DNA of 11,448 nucleotides from Smittium culicis (lineage: Eukaryota; Kickxellomycota; Harpellomycetes; Harpellales; Legeriomycetaceae): contig LSSN01001543.1 of assembly GCA_001970855.1 (NCBI GenBank), positions 1 through 11,448 on the forward strand. The letters run 5' to 3'. A program made the translations under genes and the position numbers. Positions 7,307 to 11,448 of this stretch are shown here, piece after piece. How positions within the stretch are numbered: the stretch's first letter is position 1; every line of letters begins with the position of its first letter. Under the pieces are notes generated by a model. That model made no database searches. It was given only the letters and a program-made list of their open reading frames with translations, and was not told the origin of the DNA.

Positions 7307-8787
7307 TGGGCAATGAAGAGCATAAAATCTGCCTGAGCGAATTAAATTTTTTAATTTTTTTTTTTTTGTGATTTTTAATTATTTGCGCTGATACTTTTTA
7401 TACATTTTTAGGTATTTCGGTTAGTCATATAACATATAAATGGCGTATTGTTGAATTTCTTTTTACTTTTTTTAGTAATATATCTTTGGAGCTGCCAAGT
7501 CGATTATTGGAAGGCAGTATTTGGGGCTCAGGTGCTATATTGTTCTGCGAATTACGCTATTTATTTACAATTTGCTGAACTAGCAGTAATTCTAATTAGC
7601 TAAAAAATCACAGTTAAGAACTCATTCTTAATGCCCGCTATTTGTTTACGTTTAATATCCACTCACTCCCTATTTGGCTAAAAATGCTTTACTTGCCAAC
7701 CACATGGGCAAGATCGTATTTATCAGATTCAAAAACTGTAGGCTTAATAAATCCCATTATATTTCTGTGCTAGCTTTATACACTATTCGTTATTTCGCCA
7801 ACATAGCATTATCCATTTTTTCTAACAGTTTCTGAACTAGCTTTCAGGCTAGGCATTGGAGCACTTAAGTATTAAACGAATCTGTATACAGTCACCCTTT
7901 AAAGGTATGCCAACTTCACTGCCGACATTGTAAAGTCATTCTGTAACATGCTGAGAAGTTTTGCCCTTCGTCTTTTGGTGCTATATATAAGAACCATCAT
8001 TGCCACTTGAGAGAGGCAAGTGCATATAATTTATACTGCGAGAATTTGTGGCGAATATCTGGATTTAATTGGCCTTGAATTTTACTTATTCTCTCAATGA
8101 AATTTCCCTATTGGCTGCCACACATGCTTTTCTCGGAAATGCTCGTACTCTTTTCCTACAAAAAAAAAAAAAAAATTCAAAATTCTGCGTAATACCATAA
8201 ATAAAAGATTATAAAATTCATTCCATCAAATATCTTGCCCAATAGATATTAGCTGTTTGCTAGCACTGCGCATTGGTTGGCTGTGCTTTGTTTACAACAA
8301 CAATTATTCATCACAAAACGTTTCGCAGTCAGCATTTAATTATTGCGCTTCCATTGTTATCGATATAGCATTACTAATTGCATCACACTATAACCATTAT
8401 TAGTAAATTTTTTTCCTCAATTAGTCACTGTTTCTTCAACTTGCAGCTTATATTATGGGTAATATTTGCCAAATCTGATTAATCTTTATTAGAAATAGAT
8501 CTAACCCATAAAATATTGCCCATAATAATAGTCACAATATACGAGAAGTATAATCCCAAAATTACGCAACGTCTACATTAGCATTTACATCTTGGTCTAT
8601 GCTTGCACAATTATATGTGTTTCGGTTTGCTGCTCTTTGATAAAAAAAGTAAAAAGTAAGATATGAACAGATAAAGTTACATAAAAACTTGCTATATAAC
8701 TAACCATCTATTTGAGTACTAAAAGATGTCGCATACGTTTATGTATCTTAAAAAAATTACTCTATTGAACTTGGTTTATATTGCCCC
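7307..8787. promoter_or_regulatory. Cluster of TTGCC(C/A) motifs
   Basis: TTGCC or its complement GGCAA occurs about ten times: TGGGCAA at 7307 and 7705, TTGCCA at 7693, 8000 and 8465 (approximate), TTGCCC at 7961, 8235, 8516 and 8781, and GGCAA at 8015. In A/T-rich DNA of this length only one or two would be expected. The sites lie upstream of the PAS gene in both orientations, as expected for binding sites of a transcription factor. I cannot name the factor. Confidence 0.4.
8451..8527. repeat. 17-nt inverted repeat with 43-nt spacer
   Basis: TATTATGGGTAATATTT (8451-8467) matches the reverse complement of AAATATTGCCCATAATA (8511-8527) at 16 of 17 positions. A second ACCCATA (8504-8510), next to the right arm, can also pair with the left arm. 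It could be a stem in a transcript, a dyad binding site, or the ends of a very small transposable element. Confidence 0.6.
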
Positions 8788-9245
8788 TTCACCTATCCAT
8801 AATTACTTTGGCTGCCTAATAACCGTTAAAATAATGCTTCATGACTACTCTAATTAATACCAAAATGCAATAAAATACTCGTAAAAATTTAAAGTATAGT
8901 CCATCGCTTAAATATGCAATCCAACTCAAAAATTACATAATAAATCAATAATATTCAAAGTCGTGTATAAAAAAAAATTTTTTTTAGTCTAGTATATGAA
9001 TATACGCTGTTTTAAAATATATTTATATACCGATAGCACGTTAAAATTTATTTAGTTCGTCCACTTTGCTAACATTCAATTTATAACAATATCAACGATC
9101 TGCTTTTAGTATTTTTAAAAGATGAATTATATATTATCCAAATCCAATTACGAATAAATCTGAAAATTGCTAATAGTATCTAATTCAATTGATCAAAAAT
9201 AAAGTGCTGATTTCTTCTCTTTTTTTTTTTGTTTTTTTTTTTTGC

Positions 9246-10174
9246 CTACTCGAGTAGGTTGTATCTACACGTTGGGCAAAGCACTGATCTTGCTTTTAGC
9301 CAAGCATCAAGACATTCTTGGTGGAATACGTGCTTACATGGAATCCCCCTAACTTTGTTTCCTGCAATTATACTCTCAAAGCAAATTAAACACTCCAAAT
9401 CTTCTGACTGCTCATCAACACAAGCCCCATCTAAAAAAAAAAAAATGCAATAAAATTATTTCGTTTTTTTTTTTTTTTCGTCCATGAAATAATTATTTAA
9501 AATTTTTTTACCTTGAGGCTTTGATTCCGTTTCACATGCTATGTTTTCATCAAAAGGTACCACTTTATACCTCTCCAAATCTTTATCGCTTAAACTGTTT
9601 TTAGCAACCGGCGGGCTACTCTCTTCTTCCGGCTCGCTATTAATATATGAATACCTCTTTGCAAATATGTATATCGATACAAGAACAATCACTAAAGCTA
9701 CTGATCGCAATTAATTTAAAATTAATCAATTAGATATATCTAATTCATTCGATCAAACCGTTCAAATTACCTTACATTTATTGAACGAGAAAAAGTATCA
9801 CTCAAAAAACTTTACCATATACAAAACTTGTAAAAAAAAAAAGTGAAATAATATTACCTGGAACTAGATAAAATACCAGCGTCGAATTAAATGAAGAATC
9901 GCTATACGGAATACCTACTTGATTATATTAAATTCTCTACCGAATTATTTTCCGCTCGATTATATTTTTTTTCAGAAATTTTCTCACTTTCAAAACAAAA
10001 ATTTAATTAAAAAAAAAACTTTTAAAAGTATAAATAAATCATTTTCCTTTTTAATTAAATTAAGCTTTTTTTTTTACCATAGTCGTTATATCTATTTGAA
10101 CTTGATGCTTTTGTTATAATGTTATTTGAACTGCTTATTTTAAGCGAGCTGAAAATATTTTCTGATGAATCCAT
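9246..10174 (-). CDS. Single-pass membrane RING-H2 protein, probable E3 ubiquitin ligase, four exons
   Basis: Four exons assemble into 176 residues: 10174-10078, 9917-9858, 9700-9512 and 9430-9246. Residues 1-45 are S/N-rich with an N-S-T sequon at 43. Residues about 46-66 form one membrane segment followed by KRY, which predicts a lumenal N-terminus and cytosolic C-terminus. After an acidic linker, residues 129-170 form a complete RING-H2: C129, C132, C147, H149, H152, C155, C167, C170. The E2-contact residues Ile131, Trp159 and Pro168 are present. RING-H2 domains recruit an E2 to ubiquitinate substrates; membrane-anchored ones often act in ER or endosomal protein sorting and turnover. No PA domain is present, so it resembles short ATL-like proteins. 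The RING exon is certain; exons 1 and 2 rest on open frames, matching phase and GT-AG sites. It probably has its own promoter above 10175. Confidence 0.85.
9431..9511 (-). other. RING gene intron 3 (81 nt, phase 1)
   Basis: The donor is CAAG|GTAAAA (minus strand) and the acceptor is TTTTTTTTAG|ATGGGG, after a long pyrimidine tract. Splicing completes a Asp codon (G+AT) and links the membrane/linker exon to the RING exon. Without it the linker frame runs into poly-Lys codons and stops, which would remove the RING. Confidence 0.9.
9701..9857 (-). other. RING gene intron 2 (157 or 160 nt, phase 1, tandem acceptor)
   Basis: The donor is CCAG|GTAATA. The acceptor is the tandem CAGTAG, so the exon can start at 9700 or 9697; both keep the frame and differ by one Val inside the membrane segment. 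The intron contains an 18-bp perfect palindrome, AATTAGATATATCTAATT (9728-9745). A stop codon (TAA 9713-9711) directly upstream of the exon 3 frame shows that exon 3 is not an initiating exon. Confidence 0.72.
9918..10077 (-). other. RING gene intron 1 (160 or 163 nt, phase 1, tandem acceptor)
   Basis: The donor is TATG|GTAAAA. The acceptor is the tandem AAGTAG, allowing the exon to start at 9917 or 9914; both keep the frame and differ by one Val. The intron carries one copy of a direct repeat also found at 10680-10707. A stop codon upstream of the exon 2 frame rules out exon 2 as an initiating exon. Confidence 0.65.
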
Positions 10175-10707
10175 CTCTCTTATAATCTATACTATTTAAA
10201 TAAATATATAATTAGCAACACATATATTATCAGATATAAGTATCGGGTTAATTACGTTACAGGTATTATAAATACAATGGTGTGGTAGATATTATCATAA
10301 CATAAACTTGCTTTCTTTTTTTTTCAAAAAAAAAATAATAATCGGTAAAAAAACAGTTTTTCTAAAGACGGAAAAATGGGAATTGAATGGATTTTTTTTT
10401 TTTCGTAGTCAAAATTTTTTGGCCATTATATTGTTATTTATATTTTAAAAAAAACTACCAACCTCGCTTTATAAAAAATTTACAATAGTAAACGGGCTTG
10501 GGCTGATAATATTGGCGACTTGAACTTGAAATTTTTTTAATATTAAAATATTCGCAGATATAAATGTTAATATAAGGTGCAAATTTATACTAGTGACTTT
10601 CCGTATGCCAAATGTTTACTATAAATAAATATTAATATATACTTGTATAGGTGTAATCCAGAATGATCTACTGTTAATTAAATAAATCATTTCCTTTTTG
10701 ATTTAAT
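10032..10707 (+). repeat. Dispersed direct repeat, two copies of about 29 bp
   Basis: The copy at 10032-10060, inside RING intron 1, and the copy at 10680-10707, upstream of the gene, share AAATAAATCATTT, an optional extra T, CCTTTTT, and then a similar A/T tail. They are about 640 bases apart in the same orientation. The shared CC and TCATTT core makes pure low-complexity chance less likely, but the match is short. Confidence 0.4.
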
Positions 10708-11184
10708 CAGGGAAAAAATATGCATTATCAGCCTTTTTAAAAAAATTCATCGTCTACAATAAATGAATACTTTATAAAATCAATATACTTTTAGATCCAT
10801 GATATATTCGTCCGTGTCTAAAAGTATATAGCAAAATAAAATAGTAAAATAGGTTTGGAATACCATATATTTATTATAAAAACTATACAAGTTTTTACTT
10901 GATCTATGTGCGGTAAATCCATTCGAGAAAAAAAAATGGCAAATGTTTATCGAGCAACACTTGATAAATAAATGCTTATGATTTTCAATTTTAATAATAA
11001 AATAGTATTAATTCTCTGATATCCGCAGTAGTACTTCAATTCCATAAAAAAAATAAAGTGCGAAAACCAATAAAAATCAATTTTGTCAAATTTTATTTTC
11101 ATAACACTTATCATCTAGCCTTTTTTTTTTTTATTACAATTAAAAAATTGCGCAACTTGCCTATTTACCCTGGTTTGAGAAGAT
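10175..11184. other. A/T-rich region upstream of the RING gene
   Basis: The part nearest 10175 should contain the promoter and 5' leader of the minus-strand RING gene; it has A/T-rich TATA-like words (for example around 10194-10212) but no clear single TATA box. The rest has homopolymer runs, one perfect inverted repeat (10783-10829), and no supported gene or RNA. Confidence 0.5.
10783..10829. repeat. Perfect 13-bp inverted repeat with 21-nt loop
   Basis: ATATACTTTTAGA (10783-10795) pairs exactly with TCTAAAAGTATAT (10817-10829). The 21-base loop is less A/T-biased (it includes TTCGTCCGTG). It could be a terminator-like stem, a dyad site, or a small transposon remnant. Confidence 0.6.
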
Positions 11185-11320
11185 ATGAACAATCAACCAT
11201 TTCAAGATTTATATTCTAATTATAAAAAATATTTCTGATGTGCCCAAAAAAGTATATCCTTTTATTAGAGCAGTATATGAAATTGATAAACATTATTTAG
11301 TGCCTGAATGTGATAAATAA
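11185..11320 (+). pseudogene. Possible broken or partial reading frame, two overlapping frames
   Basis: ATG 11185 opens a 17-codon frame (MNNQPFQDLYSNYKKYF, stop at 11236). The +1 frame then reads DVPKKVYPFIRAVYEIDKHY from 11237 and stops at TAA 11318-11320. The second piece has a balanced, protein-like composition rare in this intergenic DNA. It could be a frameshifted remnant, or one exon of a gene extending right, given the acceptor-like sequence near the window end. I recognise no family. The pieces are short and chance is quite possible. Confidence 0.2.
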
Positions 11321-11433
11321 TAAATTCCTATACGAGAAAATCCTTAAAATACATGATTATTGAATTTATAACTTGTTTTTTTAAAATAATTAAAACTATA
11401 ATTTTTAATTTAATTCCCAATTTATTAATTCAT

Positions 11434-11444
11434 AACTATTTCAG
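11434..11444 (+). other. Splice-acceptor-like sequence at the right edge
   Basis: ACTATTTCAG followed by GAAT ends the window, after a pyrimidine-leaning A/T-rich stretch and an ATAAC branch-like word. It would fit the 3' end of an intron, with an exon starting at 11445 and a plus-strand gene continuing to the right. Only four bases of the putative exon are visible. Confidence 0.2.
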
Positions 11445-11448
11445 GAAT

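Larger units (their letters stand above)
6913..9245. other. 2.3 kb non-coding region upstream of the PAS gene
   Basis: No convincing reading frame, tRNA or rRNA was found on either strand. The left part is the promoter and 5' leader of the minus-strand PAS gene. The far right is the 3' flank of the RING gene, with a minus-strand AATAAA candidate at 9052-9047. The middle (about 7300-8800) is less A/T-biased and holds repeated TTGCC and CTAGC words, an inverted repeat and several small hairpins. Its length and motif density suggest an extended regulatory region or an unrecognised non-coding transcript. Confidence 0.5.

Noticed and set aside
7494..7499. GCCAAG as a PacC site and other single consensus words
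   Set aside because: Single six-base matches carry too little information; only clustered motifs were reported.
7899..8000. Minus-strand 33-codon frame in the PAS upstream region
   Set aside because: Too short, no domain, and no joining exons found; frames of this length are expected by chance. A peptide-coding upstream frame cannot be excluded.
9229..9453. Plus-strand 74-residue frame
   Set aside because: It is the antisense shadow of the RING-H2 exon; its sequence is low-complexity at both ends and matches no family.
9456..9710. Minus-strand 84-residue frame as a complete small membrane protein
   Set aside because: Its first codon is TTG with a TAA immediately upstream, and its end runs through a splice donor into poly-A/T. 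It is exon 3 of the RING gene, not a gene on its own.
9760..9775. Alternative splice donor AAG|GTAATT within RING intron 2
   Set aside because: It matches the donor consensus well, but the only phase that fits exon 3 would put a TAA just before it.
1..11448. tRNA, rRNA, CRISPR array or prokaryotic operon signals
   Set aside because: I found no cloverleaf with box A/B motifs, no rRNA core, no spaced direct repeats, and the genes are spliced and eukaryotic in type.

Overview
The window looks like nuclear DNA from an A+T-rich fungus, probably an early-diverging lineage (Mucoromycota or Zoopagomycota grade). The reasons are very A/T-rich intergenic DNA full of homopolymer runs, short GT-AG introns (81 to about 160 nt), serine/asparagine/aspartate/glutamine-rich low-complexity proteins, and a SAGA-complex subunit. 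The lineage is inference; no rRNA or other phylogenetic marker is present.

Layout: (1) Positions 1-665 hold a G+C-rich palindromic patch, a polypurine tract followed by a possible long terminal repeat (LTR) edge, and a TATA box, all upstream of the first gene. (2) Positions 666-3705 (+) are a two-exon gene for a 966-residue SGF29 homologue, the H3K4me-reading tandem-Tudor subunit of SAGA. Most of its length is a low-complexity insertion with a long Arg-Asp dipeptide tract. (3) Positions 3706-4230 are a convergent A/T-rich spacer. (4) Positions 4231-6912 (-) are an 893-residue protein with what look like two PAS domains and an N/S/Q-rich tail with 13 glutamines. (5) Positions 6913-9245 are a 2.3 kb non-coding stretch upstream of the PAS gene, with a cluster of TTGCC motifs and a 17-nt inverted repeat. 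(6) Positions 9246-10174 (-) are a gene I assembled from four exons, encoding a 176-residue single-pass membrane RING-H2 protein, probably an E3 ubiquitin ligase. (7) Positions 10175-11448 are A/T-rich, with an inverted repeat, a dispersed direct repeat and a possible broken or partial gene at the right edge.

The three genes are independently transcribed and do not form a pathway. SGF29 is a chromatin reader, the PAS protein is a possible signal-responsive regulator, and the RING protein probably acts in membrane-associated ubiquitination. All four introns I can place are phase 1. I found no clearly novel multi-gene system. The best leads are the RING gene with two tandem (NAGNAG) acceptors and skippable symmetric exons, the oversized SGF29, the LTR-like sequence in its promoter region, and the motif-rich region upstream of the PAS gene.
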